64,000 bases of DNA from Euglena gracilis (taxonomy: Eukaryota; Euglenida; Euglenophyceae; Euglenales): NCBI GenBank assembly GCA_039621445.1, contig CP154954.1, positions 70,460,150 to 70,524,149 on the forward strand, given 5' to 3'. A program made the position numbers and the translations under genes. Positions within the stretch are counted from its first letter, which is position 1; each line of letters begins with the position of its first letter. Positions 63,868 to 64,000 of this stretch are shown here, in pieces. The notes under the pieces are model-generated. The model was given only the letters and a program-made list of their open reading frames with translations. It was not told the DNA's origin and did no database searches.

Positions 63868-64000
63868 TTTGCTTTTGCCTAAGGACCCCGGGGGGGGGGG
63901 GGTTCTAGCTGGCCATTTTGATTGGCCACTAGGAAAAAGCCACTAGCTACACCCCTGAGACCTCGCCTCCTCTGGGTCATTGCAAATGTCATCCCTGAAA
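63868..64000 (+). repeat. Second copy (start only) of the 41.5-kb G-rich inverted-repeat element
   Basis: CATTTGCTTTTGCCTAAGGA, CCCCGGGGGG, then TTCTAGCTGGCCATTTTGAT and CACTAGGAAAAAGCCACTAG, parallel to 41,478-41,560. Cut by the window end. Confidence 0.5.

Overview
The window is nuclear DNA of a unicellular eukaryote, most likely an alga. It has spliced genes with GT-AG and some GC-AG introns, long dinucleotide to hexanucleotide microsatellites, many runs of 8-17 G or C, and several classes of retroelement. No rRNA, tRNA or mitochondrial marker was found that would fix the species. Pyramimonad-type green algae or dinoflagellates would fit, but this is inference.

Region 1 (1 to about 8.5 kb, + strand) is a decayed Ty3/Gypsy chromovirus (called T1), cut by the left window edge. 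Its order is gag, CCHC zinc knuckle, a cytosine-C5-methyltransferase-like domain, protease, RT, RNase H, integrase, chromodomain, polypurine tract and start of the 3' LTR.

Region 2 (8.5-27.7 kb) is a nest of tyrosine-recombinase (DIRS-like) retrotransposons on the - strand. An old element A2 (about 12,028-27,669) contains two insertions. One is a second chromovirus, T2 (15,356-22,099), with 1.1-kb LTRs, a PBS, a PPT and a 4-bp target duplication. The other is a young DIRS-like element, B (22,633-27,333), with inverted repeats, an internal complementary region that defines its ends to the base, and nearly intact gag, RT/RNase H/methylase-like and tyrosine recombinase frames. A truncated relative, A1 (9,826-11,939), preserves both uninterrupted insertion sites and so proves the nesting.

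Region 3 (27.7-50 kb) is gene-poor and repeat-rich, with two unidentified host genes on the - strand. Gene 1 has five recognisable exons, with its stop at 28,745. Gene 2 has about ten exons, with its stop at 41,957; seven consecutive 3' exons join in phase, and the C-terminal ~95 residues resemble the end of an ARF/ARL-type GTPase with a degenerate NKxD motif. Non-autonomous DNA transposons occur here: two hAT-type MITEs with 8-bp target duplications (one inside an exon of gene 2) and a TA-flanked mariner-like element.

Region 4 (50.6-63.3 kb, - strand) is a DPY19-family C-mannosyltransferase gene in about 15 exons, running off the right edge at its 5' end. G-rich repeats sit in its introns, and two of them end exactly at exon borders, as introners would.

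The most notable items are the methyltransferase-carrying Ty3 element, the textbook DIRS architecture with dated nesting, and the intron-located G-rich element family. Exon borders come from AG/GT(GC) dinucleotides and frame continuity read by eye, and no database was searched.
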